The notes under the pieces: generated by a model
The model's input: only the letters and a program-made list of their open reading frames with translations
Database searches by the model: none
What the model was told of the DNA's origin: nothing
Program-made: the position numbers and the translations under genes
From: Reticulascus tulasneorum
Taxonomy: Eukaryota > Ascomycota > Sordariomycetes > Glomerellales > Reticulascaceae
Assembly (NCBI GenBank): GCA_001557505.1
Contig: LSAX01000006.1
Location: 2,604,001 to 2,668,000 of the forward strand
Length of the DNA stretch: 64,000 bases
Reading direction: 5' to 3'
Part shown: positions 22,032 to 35,851 of the stretch, piece after piece
Numbering within the stretch: position 1 is the stretch's first letter
Layout: each line of letters opens with the position of its first letter

Positions 22032-23039
22032 TTAGGGAATAAACACATCAAACGTCTCCACTGCACCAACTCCTTGCACAATTCCTCCGCCAGGGATATA
22101 TATCTTTCCATCGATAGCCGCTGCCGAAGTCCCGTGCCTGGGTATCTTCATTGATGGCAGGTTTCTCCAAGTATTGGTCTCAGTATCGTATACTTCCGTC
22201 TGGTTAAACACGCCTTGAGTGCCTTGTGCTGGATTTCCTTCCCCACCAAATGTAAATATCTTCGTCCCAACTGCCGCTGCGGAGAGCCCACCACGTGGAG
22301 TTGGCATCTTGGCTGTGCTCGTAGTCCATCCCCTTCCCAATTCTTCCAGATCCAGAATAAACACCGTATCCCGCGTGTTTGTGAGACCACTGTCTCGCCC
22401 ACCGACGACATAAAATTTGTGGCCGATTACTGCACCACCTACGTGGTCCCTCGGTGCAGGTATTATGGCAGCGATTTCAGGCAAGGCGATCCATTGTCCT
22501 GAAGAGACGTCAAATGCAGTCACAGTGTTAACCGTACGACCGCTAGTGCCAGGTATGCCTCCTGCCACCCAAATCGTACTGTTGTAAACACCCACAGCCG
22601 CACCACCTCTCGCGACAGTGGTAGACATCCCAGCCAAAGTTTCCCAGGTATCTTTTGCGGGATCGTAAACCCAAGTGTCCGGGACGGCTTTCCAAGCATA
22701 GACCCGACCAGGGACGGTTTCGGTAAGCCCACCCAGGACGTAGATCTTTCCACCTACGGCAGCGACATTCGGGTGGTTTAAGCCAACGGGCAGCGGAGCG
22801 GCAGATTTCCAGGTGTCATTGGGAATATCATACAATAGCACGATATTTGTTGTAGCTCCGCCTTGGACCAGCCCTCCGACTACCCCGAGCTGGGTTGGTG
22901 AGATTGCAACTGTGCTATGCTCCTGTAATGTTCCAATGGGAATGGGAGCCAAGTCCTTCCATTCGCTTGCATGGCAGAATTGAAGCAATACCTGCACGAC
23001 GGCGAGAAATGATAAGAGCTCCGTGATCGAAAGCATCAT
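22032..23039 (-). CDS. Secreted Kelch-repeat beta-propeller protein
   Basis: A single exon of 335 residues. A signal peptide (1-24, ending CHA) is followed by six Kelch-type blades, each with a hydrophobic run ending in paired glycines: LGVVGG, IYVLGG, IWVAGG, FYVVGG, IFTFGG and IYIPGG. Each is followed by a ...YD....TW motif. Six blades form a complete propeller, related in shape to the galactose oxidase propeller but without its copper-ligand extension. It sits at the end of the polyketide-peptide cluster, 618 bases from the 3' end of the synthase and on the same strand. Secreted Kelch proteins in such clusters have no settled role; a binding or non-canonical enzymatic function is possible. 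Membership of the cluster is a guess from position. Confidence 0.8.
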   Translation of the reverse strand: MMLSITELLSFLAVVQVLLQFCHASEWKDLAPIPIGTLQEHSTVAISPTQLGVVGGLVQGGATTNIVLLYDIPNDTWKSAAPLPVGLNHPNVAAVGGKIYVLGGLTETVPGRVYAWKAVPDTWVYDPAKDTWETLAGMSTTVARGGAAVGVYNSTIWVAGGIPGTSGRTVNTVTAFDVSSGQWIALPEIAAIIPAPRDHVGGAVIGHKFYVVGGRDSGLTNTRDTVFILDLEELGRGWTTSTAKMPTPRGGLSAAAVGTKIFTFGGEGNPAQGTQGVFNQTEVYDTETNTWRNLPSMKIPRHGTSAAAIDGKIYIPGGGIVQGVGAVETFDVFIP

Positions 23040-23656
23040 GGCGAGTATCTTGCAGCTGTCAAGCGGTAGAGTTCAGGACACGCAGTGGGGCTGTCATTCT
23101 GTATATAGGTGACTTGGCTTGGCTTTCATGCGGGGAATAGCAGATCACTTCTTCGGTGTGAATAAGGCAGTTGACGTCCAAAAGTCGTGGTTGGTGTTGC
23201 ATTTTGCCAAATTAGGTCTGCAGGACCACGGCAGTTTAGCCCAATATCACGTCCTTGGCACGGGAATAACAATATCAAATCGCCGACCATCAGAACTTGA
23301 GAACTACTAGAAGAGCTTCTATGCAATAATAATTGCTTCGTTGCGAGCAAGAGACAGTAGACAGCTGCAACAAAGATCTGTACTTCCAGGTTCTTCAAGG
23401 TAGTATCATCCCTTGGCCGTCAAAGCAACTTCACTGGGATGCAATATGTTGCTTTGAACTAAAAGCAACGCAAGATCTCGACTGGATTCGTTTCCTACAA
23501 CACATATCGAGATATCCCAATTTGTTTCATAACTTGATCAATATACTATAATCATTTCCCCTATCCTTGGGTCTTATACGTACCCAAATAGTGACATTTA
23601 AACTCCCGTAAGTTTGCTCCTAAACATGTTGAACTACCTTATATGACACTTTCTAT
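23040..23656. other. Intergenic region between Kelch gene and PKS-NRPS 3' end
   Basis: About 617 bases with no supportable gene. It should contain the Kelch promoter and the terminator of the synthase. Confidence 0.45.
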
Positions 23657-26600
23657 CTAGGTCGCTCCTCTGTGAATACTTGGCAAAGCCAGCGACTTCC
23701 CATTTCCCAAAGACTTTATCAAGAACCGGTACATGAGCTCATTGAGCCCAGCCAATCGCGCGCTTTCCAACCAGTCCCTCGAATCGAGCTCTGTAAACTG
23801 CCCGCCTTCCGTGTTCTCCATGTATTCCCTCAAGCCTTGTGGCCGTACCTTGACGTCACTGCAATGATGCAGATATGCACTGGATGTCACGACTGTACCA
23901 TGACTTGCCTGCTCTTTCTTCTCGGTTACGGAAGAAAGTGCTGCATCCACGATACTCTCTGCTACGGTCTCAACCGCAACAAAGTCAAACGTGCCGCCTA
24001 TAGAGTCTGAAAATCGAGGCACCGCTCTCAGAGACTTAGAGTACGCACGCAAGGCAGCTACAAAATCCAGCTCTGGTGCCCCGTCCCCTATAATGCTGGT
24101 TGGTCGATGGACCCAGCCCCGCAGTCCGTAATCTTGCGCGAGACTATCGAGGAGCCCCTCACTGATCCACTTGGATGCTGTGTAGCCGTCGAGATCATCT
24201 GCCGATGGTGACTCAAAATCTTGGACAGATATCTCGGGCAGCGACTCGCCGGGATAGGATTTCGCAACCGAAGCGGTCGAGACGAAGTGGATTGGAATCG
24301 AACCTGTAAGCGCCATCTCGGCCAAATGTCGCGTCGCCAGGACGTTAGGTCGTCTAAGTGAGCGGTACGACTTCATGAAGGAGACGTCCGCACCATTGTG
24401 GATGATGACATCGGCACGCACCACGAGGCTGCCGAACTCGGAAGTTGAAAGGCCCAAGCGGTAGTCGGCAAGGTCACCAGAGTGTTCGACGATCTTGGGA
24501 CTGACAACTCCAACGTGTCTCGGCTGGCCATTGGCGTCCTCTCGTATGGCGATGCAGTGCACCTCGCCAACCTTCTCGTCCTGGAGTAAGCGATCCAAAA
24601 TGTGCCGTCCTAGAAAGCCAGTTGCGCCAGTCAAGACCACGGACAGGCCGGTCTTGGGTGTCGTGGCTTTGGCGCCTGGTTTGGAAACCGCCAAGACTGG
24701 CAACGAATGAGCCGTAGAAGAGAAACCGTCGCAGAGCACTCGTAGCTCTCTTTTCCAATCGATTTCCTGACTTGGGACCTGTTCTCCATTCGAGACTGGC
24801 TGAATGCGCGAAGCCATGTCACGAATGGTGCTTGCTTGGAAAAGCTCTGGCAGGCTCATATTGCTTCCAAACACCATTTTCAGCTCCGCCTGTAGCTTCA
24901 GTAATAAGAGCGAATTTCCGCCAATAAAGAAGAAGTCAGTGTCCGGTGTTGTCTGTGATCGCCTTGCCATATTTGGAAGAACTTCTTGCCATACAGCGGC
25001 TACCTGCGACTCTAAATCGGTGAAGTTCTCGTTGTGTCCATTTGTCTCTCGGAGTAACGGGATTGGCAACTTGTCGATCTTCATCCTATCCCGCTTACCA
25101 TTGGGGCTTCTAGGGATTTGATCGATGGAAGTGATGTAGGTCGGGCGCATGTACGTAGGGAGCGGCAGCTTGGTCCTGAGCTGATCGAGGAACGTGGCTT
25201 TGTCTCCTGTGAACTCATCCGAAAACACGACGAAGGCGGCAAGAAGATCTGAGTCGCGTAGAGACACAGTGGCATCCACAACAGAGGAGTCTGCGGTATT
25301 GATGAGTACCCTGGATATCTCCTCCAGCTCGATACGCATGCCGCGAATCTTGATTTGGGAGTCCCCGTCGAGTCGGCCCATGAATTGAAGGTGTCTGTCC
25401 TCAAGCATTCGGCCCTTATCCCCCGTACGATAGAGTTTGTCCCAACCCTTTGAAATGTCTTGCTTGGATGAGATCTTGTCTGGGACAAACTTGCGCGACG
25501 TCTCGTCGGGTCTGTTCACATATTCTATCGCATTACCGGCACCCCCAATGCAAATCTCTCCAGGAAACCCGACTGGTAGTGGATTCATGTTCTCATCGAC
25601 GACCACGACGGAGTAGTTCGGCATCACCAAACCAGCTGGACTATCGCCCTCTGTCTCGTCCGTATTATATGGGACAACACATCGTGTACAAGAAAGACTG
25701 GCCTCGGCGGGTCCGTACAGATTTATCAGGCGAAGGTTCGGAAGACCCAGCCTCTTAAACCACTGTCGTAGCTGAGCAGTTATCTTCTCACCTCCAGAGA
25801 AGGCAAGTCGCCAGGAAGAGCACTTCCTAAGGATGTCGGAACCGTAGCGCATTAGGTACAGATACTCAGAGGGTACGAACTCAGTGTACGTAACACTTTC
25901 CAAGAGTATGAGATTCGCAATCTGTATGGCATCGCCGCGGGCCTCTTTGGAAGCGACGACAAGAGTACCCCCATTTGCTAAGGCACTGAAGATCTGCTCC
26001 AAGGAAAGATCGAAGCCAAAGGAGCTCTGCTGCAGCACGATTTCCTGGCCAATCCCGTACAACTTCGAAATCGCCCAAATTTGGTTCAGTACACCGGCGT
26101 GCGTTAGCAGCACTCCCTTTGGAGTGCCAGTGGAGCCGCTTGTATATATAGCAAAGCCAGGGGCGTTGGCTCGTGCAATTGAACTAATAGGAGCTGCCCG
26201 CCTCGAATTTGTGCCTTTTAGTCTCGGTTCCAACACATTCACCATGTCAACATTGAGATTTTCTGCAAGCTTCTCTGCCAGGCTTATCGTGTCGGTATCG
26301 CAGATGATTGCGCTGGGCTTGCAGTCTGCGACTATAGCGGATAGACGACCCTCTGGGTTCCGTAAATCGAGCGGGACATACACTAGGCCTAAACGCATTA
26401 TCGCCAACAGAGCGCAGATTGCGTCAGCGGCTGGTTGCAAGAGGACTCCGACGTAAGACTCAGTTGGAAGGTCAAGTAGTAGGCTGGCGATCTGAGTTAC
26501 GCGTCGCGTCATCTCGTGGTAGGTCAATTGTTTGCCGTAACCGTCTTTTATGGCAAGTGAGTTCACGTTTAGCACTGCCATCTCCTCGATTCGATGCGCC

Positions 26601-29600
26601 AGCGTGGGAGCTTGCCACTCCACAGCGATTCGGTCGCCAACGCCCAGATTTATAGCGTGCTGGAGATCTGAATCAGATGCTAAAGGACAGTTTGATGCCT
26701 TTCGCGAACTATCAACGGCAAAACCTTCCAAAGTGCTTATGTACCAGGACATTAGCATTTTGGTGTCTGCTGCGCTGTACATATACTTCTGGGTTGTGAA
26801 TGAGATGATAGTCCCCTCCGCTATCTCTGAGATGTCGATGATGAGATCGTATGGGTTGCGAGCATCGGTTGTGGATGTCCATTCTATCTCGCAATTCCCC
26901 AGTGACAGAGTTCTCGAGCCGCCCATGCGGTAGTTGACGGCGATCTGGAACATAGGGTTCTGGTCACCGGATCGTGGGACCTTGAGGATATCGAGGATCG
27001 TATCAAAATCGACTTGCGAATTAGACAAAGCTGCTAAAGTGTTGTCCCTGGTGCGGCGAGCCAGATCGCTAAATCGCTCCTCAGCATTCATGTTAAAGCG
27101 CAAGGGTAACAGGTTGGTGAAGTATCCAATAGTCCCCATGTCTTCCACACTGGTTCGGTTAGCGTCGAGAATTCCCATTGCAAAATCATCGATACCAAGG
27201 CATCGAGAAACGAACGCAGCCATTGCCGATAGATAGAAATGAAAGGAGGTTATTCCTAATTCTGCGCTCGCCTGCTTGATTCTGCGTACCATGGGCGGCT
27301 TGATTGTAACATCAAACGCTTCTGTATCGTAGGCTTTGAGTAGCTGCCGACATTGTACTTTGGAGATCGGAAACAATGGTAACGCTTCAGGCAGAGTGTC
27401 GTATGTGTCTCTCCAAAATTGGAGTTGTTTCTCCAGTCTATCAGATGCCCTCTTCCTGCTGTGCTTATCTGACACATCAAGAGCCTGCTGGTTAGACACG
27501 CCAATATCTATACCCGCATATGCTCTGTTTAGCTCGGTGAGGAAAATGCCCCAACCTATACCGTCGAGAGCTATGTGGTGGAAGGTAAATATGATGTGAT
27601 GCTGAGACCATGACCGAGAAAGGACCTGGACTTTCATGCAACGCCCAGCCTCAAGATTAGCCTCAAAGCGCCTCATGGTGTTAACTGCGGCTTCTACTTC
27701 AACCTCATCTTGGAACTCTTTATGATCAAGAATGATGTTCGGTTCGCTACTAACCCCTTGCATGGCCTTGCCACTGACGCTGTCCAGGAAGAAAGAAGTA
27801 CGGAGACCTTCGTGCTTCATGGCAACGGTGTTAAGCGCTTTCTTCAGCCTCGATACTTGCAGAGACCCGCGAAGCTTTCCAGACATGGTAACATTGTAGG
27901 TTGATTTATCCTCCAAATAGATATGCAGGAAGTAGATTCTACTCTGTCCTGGAAACATTTCCCCTATCCTTTCGTAGATTCGTTCTTCCTTTGCACCGTT
28001 CTCTGAGATGTCATCATTTATAACAGAGACTGCAGACAGTGGCGTACCAGGTGTATCCTCTTTTGAGCTAAGGGCCTCTGTCGGCGCCGATGAAGTGTAT
28101 TTCTCATTTTGCAGGTTCAAGCGAGTTCGAAAATCTGAGATATTTTTAGTCTCTATCTCTGCACCAGGAGCCGACGCGCCAGTCGTTTGCGAGGCCACTA
28201 ACAGTTCTGGGAGCATTACCAAAGCGTCTTGGCAAATATCTGCGATAGATGCGCCGCTCAGAATCTTGAGAACCGGCATATCAACATTGACTTCTTTTAG
28301 AAACCACGATCTGATCTCCACTGCAACCAAGGAGTCGATCCCTAGCTTTAGCAATGGTGTGCTTGGATCGATGCTATCGGCAGAACTCTGCAAAATCATT
28401 GCTAGTTTGCTTGCACAGGCGCTTTGCAAGATAGCAGAAGCCTCTTCGCCATTGCTTGCTGCAGCCAGTCGCCCCTGTACGCTCTGTGAAGACTGTGTTT
28501 GATGGCCGCCAACGTCCCCCATTTCGTGCTCGTTGCGGACATAGGTGGCGAAACGAGGGTTGGTGTGCCACGGCGCATTGGCTTCCTCTCCGATGCCGAT
28601 GATGATTTCAGGATCCTCTTTGGATAGCGGGTGTCCCGCAGCAATGGCTTCAGCAAAGACACTATGGAACTCTGGCTCGGATATTCTCATATATCCAAAT
28701 TTTCTTAGGTGCTCTTCGTACTGCTCGAGATTGCGCGCGACGAATCCGACGCCAAGAAGGAAGGCAATATCGATGATCGACGCAGCCACACCTCTCTGCT
28801 TTCGCTGACGTGTCAGGGAGTGCATATACATGTTCGCTGCGGCGTAGTTGGACTGGCCTGGGTTGCCCATTACGCAAGTCAGGGAGGAGAAACAAATGAA
28901 GAAATCTAGCGGAGTCGAGTAGAACAGCTCGTCCAAATAACGGGTACCGTCAACCTTTGGTCGCAACGCTACCTCGAATTCGGACAACGACATATTGTTG
29001 AAAAGCTTGTCGTTTAGCACCATCGCAGCATTAGCCACACCAGCAATGGGTGGCATTGTTGCGGATATCTCCTGATGAACCTTCAACAATGCCTCTTTAT
29101 CCGTAATGTCAAGAGGAAGAACCCTGATGTTGACACCCTTGCTTTTGAGATCCTTCAGTACTTCCTCATCAGCCTTCGGGTTCCGGCTAGTGACTACAAT
29201 ATGCCTAGCTCCGTGCGTGACCATCCAGTAGCAGATGGAGAAGCCGAGTTCCGAAGCCAGACCTACCAGAAGATAGGTCTTGTTCTCCGAGAAAAGACTG
29301 AATGCGTTGAGAGGGTTGATCTTAGTCTTCACTGACTTGGCATCTTTCCAATCGAGAACCATGGTGGGATGTACCAATCCTGAGAGCTTCGCAACCTGGG
29401 TTACGGAAATGGGTTTGTTAAGAGAATCAGTGCAGCCGATGGTAACATCTGTCGAAGAAGGAGAAGAAACGTAACGCGTAGCGATGGCGACCATTTCCTT
29501 GTGGCTGTAACTCAGCAGTAGCGAGGTTGCATCGTGTGCTTCAGATATCCTTCGCAACTCGACCCCATGTCCAAATGTCTCCACGACATGATCCAAGACG

Positions 29601-32600
29601 GTACTGGATTCGCCAAGATTAACAAACGCTGTAATGCTTTTCGGAATGACAGACAGTAGTTCTCTGTCTGTTGCATATGGATGTATATACGTCTGAGTCG
29701 GGTCAGAATTGCCTATCGAAGCCGAAGATGTGCTAAAGAAAACGGCAACTCCTCGGTTGGCGGCCTCAACAGTAACGAACTTGGCCAGTAGAGTTTCTGC
29801 ATCATGGACCCAAACATGGCCTTTTACACCAAATAAGATGCTTTCGGTAATTAGGACGGCCAAAAGTGTCTGCAAATCTTTCGCATTACCAATGCTGTTG
29901 TCAAGAAGCAAGACATCCTTTGAAGGCACGCTGAGAAGTGACCGGTTCGATGGGGAGAACGCAAGTACCTCACGTTCAGATCCGTCTACTGAGCCGAAGG
30001 ATATAAAAAAAGGTTCACTATTGCCTGCTCTGAATGAGGAGTACGACGAAGCGTGGATTTTGACCTGGATGGCATCGACAGCAACAGGCGCTGTCAATGG
30101 TTGCTCCACCTGCTGGAACGCACGTGAGCCGTTCGTATGTACCAACTCCAGGCAAGCATCTGTAGAAGACGCAATACTGTTAATGTCTCTTCTTCCAGAG
30201 TTTAGCCTGTTGTTCATTGCTTCGTTAGGAAGAATCCTTGGGATGTAAATACCACCTCCTTCGACTGCTAGCTCCCATTCGTCGGCCCACAGTATATCGC
30301 TGAAATCGGCCGAATCCAAGCAAATGGACCGAACAAGAGTCTCAACAAAAAGCTGGGGCTCTGGCATATGAGTCTGCAAGGTATCCAAATCTAGAAACTG
30401 CAGGCGGAGATGAGGTAGTTCGTGCATAATAGCCCGACCAAGGCCGACGACCATATTGGAGAGCGGGTTGAAAGCTCGACACCCTTGCGTCACCCAAAGG
30501 ACATGTTTAGCATCTTGGAATACTGCTTGTGCTCCGCTAAATCTCTCGGAAGTAATGTCCTTGAACATAGGCACCTCCAGCTCGGAGAGGACAACCACAG
30601 CTGATCCGTAGGGGACATTTTCAACTTCGTCCAGCCTTTTGACGACAGTCACGTTCGATGCAATCGGTTGAAGCAAGCTTCGGGTTTTGTTGACAAGCTT
30701 AGCAATGCGCTGTGACTCTCCACCGACAATGATCAGGTTGCCGAGATGTGGCATGTAGTTCGGCCATGAGAGAGGGTCGCGCAGGACCTCAATGCGATCG
30801 TCGACGGCCTGGCTGACAATGAGTGAAGCCAAATACTTTTTGGGATCGTCGTGGTCTCTGTACGCCGCGTCCACGCCAGAGAAACCGGTTCCCAACAACT
30901 CCTCATTCCAACGAGCCTCGTCCACGGTGGGATGATACATACGGCCATCATCACGGCCCAACCACCAACCTGGCAGATGGGAAGAGATAAACTGAGGTAG
31001 AAGTCCATCATTGGTGACCTCATTAAGGATCATAAACCCTCCAGGCTTAAGCAGACTTCTGCAGTGGACCAAGGTCTTGGCTAGAGACTTGGTGGCATGT
31101 AGAGCATTCGAGGACATGATCACGTCGTAAGAATGCTCTTCAAAACCCTGATCGAGTGGGCTGCGCTCTATATCCAGGACGGCGTACTCCATCAACGCCG
31201 AATAGTCTATAAAACGGGCTTGGGCGCTCTCGAAGAAACCAGCCGAGATATCAGTATAGGTGTACGAATGGCAGTGGCCAGCAAGACCCTTGAGCATGTG
31301 AACGGACGCACCACCTGTGCCGGCGCCGATCTCAAGGACTTTCATGCGGGGATAGCGATGTGCCAGTTGATTGGTCACGGTGACGAGGTGGCTATATGTC
31401 TGGCGGAATGGAACGGCGTCGGCGTAGAGTCTAGTGAGCATATCGTTCTGCATCATGACCTGCAATGCTGGAAGCTCGCCCCGGACAATGGAGGGCTGAA
31501 CTTCGCCAAGTGCCGATATCATCTCTAATTCCACCTTTCCTGGGTACATGGCCTTCCACTCCTCCACTTCCTCACGCGTATCATTCGCCCACTCCTTCAT
31601 AATGCGTGGGTGACGCCCAGCTTCGATCTTAGGAAGAAGGTAATTCAGAATCCAGTCAATCTGGATTTGAAAGTGGCCGTCCAGGTTGGGAATCTCGCTT
31701 GGCGAGATTGCATCACGCAGCCTCCGGTGGTAAAAGTAAGCAACTCGCTCACAAATATCGCCAAACTTGACCTCCTCGGGGGTCAAATATTGGATCTGCG
31801 CGGGTTCAACACCACTTCGTATGTCTCGTTTCCAAACTGTGTTTGCAAAGAGCTTTCGGTCATTCTGTGGTGTGGCTTTGGTGAACGAGGAACATGTCAA
31901 TGCATGTAGTTGAATCTGCGGGTGTCCGTTTGCGGACGAGGTAATGTCCACATCTCCGCAGATGACCTTCGAGTTGGCCACTCTGAGATAACAGTCAGCA
32001 ACCAACTCGTCACTTTCCTTCATGGACACCGAGGCTTCTAGGGCCGCGGGATTGATTCGGATTCGCTGCACATTGGTGGGCAGATACGGAGTCCACAGCC
32101 GGCCATCGCCGGGAAACGCCAATGCGGTAAAGAGGCCGTGAAATGCAGCATCGAGCGTTGCTGGATGTAGTCGAAGTTTGGAATTGTCAACATGTTTGAG
32201 TGTGACTGTGGAAACATTCAGTCTTCTCTGAACCGAGTCAACCGTGAAGTCACCGGTGTATACCAGGCCGACTTCCTCCATATAAGAATAGAGTCGGTCC
32301 ACACTGACAGGTTTCATTGGCAGTTTTGGGGCAATTCGGGCAGGCAACGCGTCAGTTGCTGGAGTTCCAAGATGCACAGCCGCACGTCCCGTGAAATTTG
32401 TACTCTCAAAGTCCTGGTCGTCATCAACCTTGCAGCTGTAGCACGAATACTCTGCCGTGATCCGCTCCTGAGACCGGTCCGTGACCCGGATTGTAAAAGT
32501 CACTTCGGTGCCCGTCGAATCGTTTTCGAGCGTGATGGCACGATGGATGAAGAGGTTCTCGAGCTCAACAAGTCGCACCTCGTCGTCAGCCGCTACTAGG

Positions 32601-35600
32601 CGAATTGCTGCCTCATAGGCCATGGACACATAGCCGGCGGCAGGAAAGAGAACCTGGCCCTGGAATACATGACCCCGCAGCCACTCCATCTCCTGTATTT
32701 TCATGACATTGCGCCAGGTCACCTCTCTGTTATTTCCATATGATGTCGCTGACCCGAGGAGCTCATGGACTGGATCCTCTCGTGTTCGATATTTCCGAGA
32801 TTTGCGTGACTCCTTCCACAGACGGCTGGCATGGTCCCATGGGTAGGGTGGGAGACCCTTAAGGACTGTCTCTTGATTGTATTTATCTCCAAGACATGCC
32901 TTCCTGAATCCGTCAAAGTCGACGACAGGCAGGGGGGAGAGGAAGTTGGACCAAACGAAGCCAAGAGCGTCTGAAAAAGATTCCATATCACCTTTGCCTC
33001 TGTTAAGAACACCAGAATACGGTATGTCCAATCCCGTCAGCGTCTTCAGACTCTCCACCACAGGGGATTTTAGCGCAAAGTGCGGTCCAACCTCAAGCGC
33101 AATGTCGTGGCAATGCTCCTCAGTCACCGCTCTGTCGATCGCCTGAGAGAATAGCACTGGCTTTACCATGTTGTCTACCCAGTAAGTGTTCTCTAACACA
33201 GTCCTATCATCTACACTCCGTCCGTTCGATCCGTATACGCTCGAATACCATTTGCAGTTCAGTTGCCCCTTCCGGACTTCAATGTTGCACTTTCGGAGCG
33301 ACTCGAGGTACGGCACCGCGCATGGATTCATATGATGCGAGTGGTAAGCCTTGTCCACTTTGAGAACTCTTGCAAAAGTCATTTCTTGATCCAAAAGATC
33401 CTTTGCTTCATCGATGGCATCCTCGTCGCCGGACACGGTAACACTGGATCTGGAGTTGCCTGCTGCCACATGGATCCTACCGACAAACCGATCCCGAGCG
33501 CAGAAAGAACGTGCCTGCTCAAGATTCATGCCAACCGCCATCATCTTACCACGCTGACCGCCCGGTGCGCCGGCGAGATGTGTGTGCACACCTCGGTAAT
33601 AGGCGATGCGAATCGCATCTGACGCCTCCAGGTAGCCAGCAGCGTAGGCTGCTGCAATCTCTCCGGAGGAATGACCGACAACGGCACTAAATGTGATGCC
33701 TGAAGCATGGAGGAGATCGACAAGCGCAACCTGGAGAGCGGTGCACAGGGGTTGCGAAATCTCTGCCTCATTTATCCTTGACTTCTCGGCCGGCGCTGTG
33801 AGCTCTGCTACTAACGACCACGTCGGGGGATCAGGCAACGCTCGCAGTGATTCTTCGAGATTATGGATCGATCTTCGGAAGGCGGCGGACTTCCTGTAAA
33901 GACCAGCACCCATTGATGGCCACTGTGCGCCTTGGCCTGTGAATATGCCCAGGACCCGCGCAGGAAGATCCTTTGTAACGTGTATCCCCTTTGTCGCTAT
34001 AGTGGCTTGCGAGTTTTGTGAGGCTTTAGCAACCGCGTCATCCAGCTTCTTCGCCAGTCCCTCGGCTGTTGATGAGGATACATATGCCTTGTATGGAAAC
34101 TCTGTGCGGCGTGTTTGCAGAGTCCATGCCAACCTCGCGAGTTCTTTAGTCTGTCCATTTTTTAAAGTCTCGGAAAGTGACCGGGCTGCGTCCACCAGGG
34201 CTCTTTCCGAGTTGGCCGACAATGTGAGCGGGCCACATGGGAACTGTGGACCTTGAGGATGAGAGGCGGACGCAGCTGTACTAGATGGCTTCGGCGTCCA
34301 GCCCTCAAGGATTGCGTGAGCGTTGGTCCCTCCAAAGCCAAAGCTGTTCACGCTGACACGGCGTGGGACGCCAGGCGGTAGTTCCGGCCATGGAGTCGCC
34401 TCTGTTGGGACGCAGAGGTGGGAGTAGAAAGGGGCGACTTTAGGGCTGAGTCGGTTAAAGTGCATGTTGGGAGGGATGATGCCGTGTTGGATTGCTAGGG
34501 ATGCTTTCAACAGCCCTGCTAGTCCTGCGGCCCCTTCTAGGTGGCCAATAATCGTCTTTACGGATCCTACGTAAAGATTATCGTCTGATTTGCTGCCTTC
34601 TCCGCTTGCGGTGTTGTCTTCTCCATCGTCTTCGTCATCTTCGGCAGGAAAAAATGCATTTCGCACAGCCTGTGCCTCGATTGCTAGAAGAAATGTGAGC
34701 AATGATAATGAAAGAATCCTTTGTAGTGGCCATGAACTTACGGTCTCCGGCCATGGTCCCTGTACCATGGGCTTCGAAATATTGGCAGCGGTCTTCCTTT
34801 TTCTGGCAGTCTAAGCCAGCTTTGGCGTAGGTAGAACGAATCAACGCTGTTTGTGATGTGGCACTGGGCATGGTGATTCCAGATGTGCGCCCGTCTTGGT
34901 TTACACCTGTTTCTCTGATGATACATTCGATATGATCACCATCAGCAATGGCCTGGCTGAGTGTCTTGAGAAAGACCGCAGCAAAACCCTCACCTCGCCC
35001 ATACCCGTCTGCAGCAGAATCCCACATCCGTGACCGCCCAGCTGGAGATAACATGTGGAGCTAGAATAGAGAGTCACGGTTAGTCAATGCTCCTCTGTTC
35101 TCATTCTTGTCTGCGGGGTTGTACTTACCTTGGATTCAAGAATATACGGGTCAGGGCTGAGAATCAAGTTCACGCCAGCTGCCACTGCAAGTTTAGACTC
35201 GCCTGCCCTAAGAGTCTGCACCGCATGGTGCAGGGCCACCAAACTCGACGAACAAGCCGTATCTATAGTGGTCGAGGGACCTTTCCAGTCGAAAAAATAT
35301 GACACTCGGTTAGATAGAATGGCTCTCGAGATACCAGTCGCGGCGTACTGAGGCGCACTGTCTATGTCCCGCATGAGCAAATCTGAGTAGTCCTGTGTCA
35401 TCTGCCCTACAAAAACAGCTGTCTCTGAGCCCTTAAGCTCCTCAATGGCGTAGCCCGCAGAGTCCATGCCTTCATACACTGTCTCCAATAGCATGCGTTG
35501 CTGTGGATCCATTGATTCCGCCTCCTTGTGGTGGATATTGAAAAAGTTGTGATCGAATACGCGGTGGTCCTCCTCAAGGAGGTAGGACTGAAGAACGTTG

Positions 35601-35851
35601 GTGCTCTAAATTCCGTCAATAATCGCCTCACAGCCATTTATCGTATTGAGTAGTGCTCTTACTCCATGATATTCTCCATTCGTGTTGTAGAATCCGTGTG
35701 GATTAAAACGACTGGACGGAATATCTACCAACACATCCTTAGGGTTTTTCAACAACTCCCAAAGTCTCGATGGAGAGTTTGCACCGCCAGGAAACCGACA
35801 ACTGCTTCCGACGATCGCAATTGGTTCTGTCTTAGATCGAAATTCGGCCAT
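23657..35851 (-). CDS. Hybrid PKS-NRPS (KS-AT-DH-MT-ER0-KR-ACP-C-A-PCP-R)
   Basis: Four exons on the minus strand, 35851-35663, 35605-35129, 35060-34742 and 34683-23657, give 4003 residues. KS: Cys181 (DTACSSS), His320 (EAHGTGT) and His376 (IGHLEG). AT: GHSSG, Ser667. DH: His1000 ([10 protein letters not shown]) and Asp1173. Methyltransferase: GAGTGG near 1448. A degenerate enoyl-reductase stretch follows (about 1770-2000), then a KR with Tyr2275 and an ACP with Ser2446 (GIDSL). Condensation: HHIALDG at 2697-2703. Adenylation: [11 protein letters not shown], ending at about 3186. PCP: Ser3586 (GGNSL). Terminal reductase: TGATGFLG from about 3680, Tyr3829 and Lys3833 (YTASK). All catalytic residues I checked are present outside the ER. 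The retained YxxxK suggests release of an aldehyde rather than Dieckmann cyclisation. The enzyme should build a C-methylated polyketide and join it to one amino acid of unknown identity. Confidence 0.95.

Noticed and set aside
23657..35851. Dieckmann-type release giving a tetramic acid
   Set aside because: The terminal domain retains Tyr and Lys of the SDR active site, which argues for reductive release.
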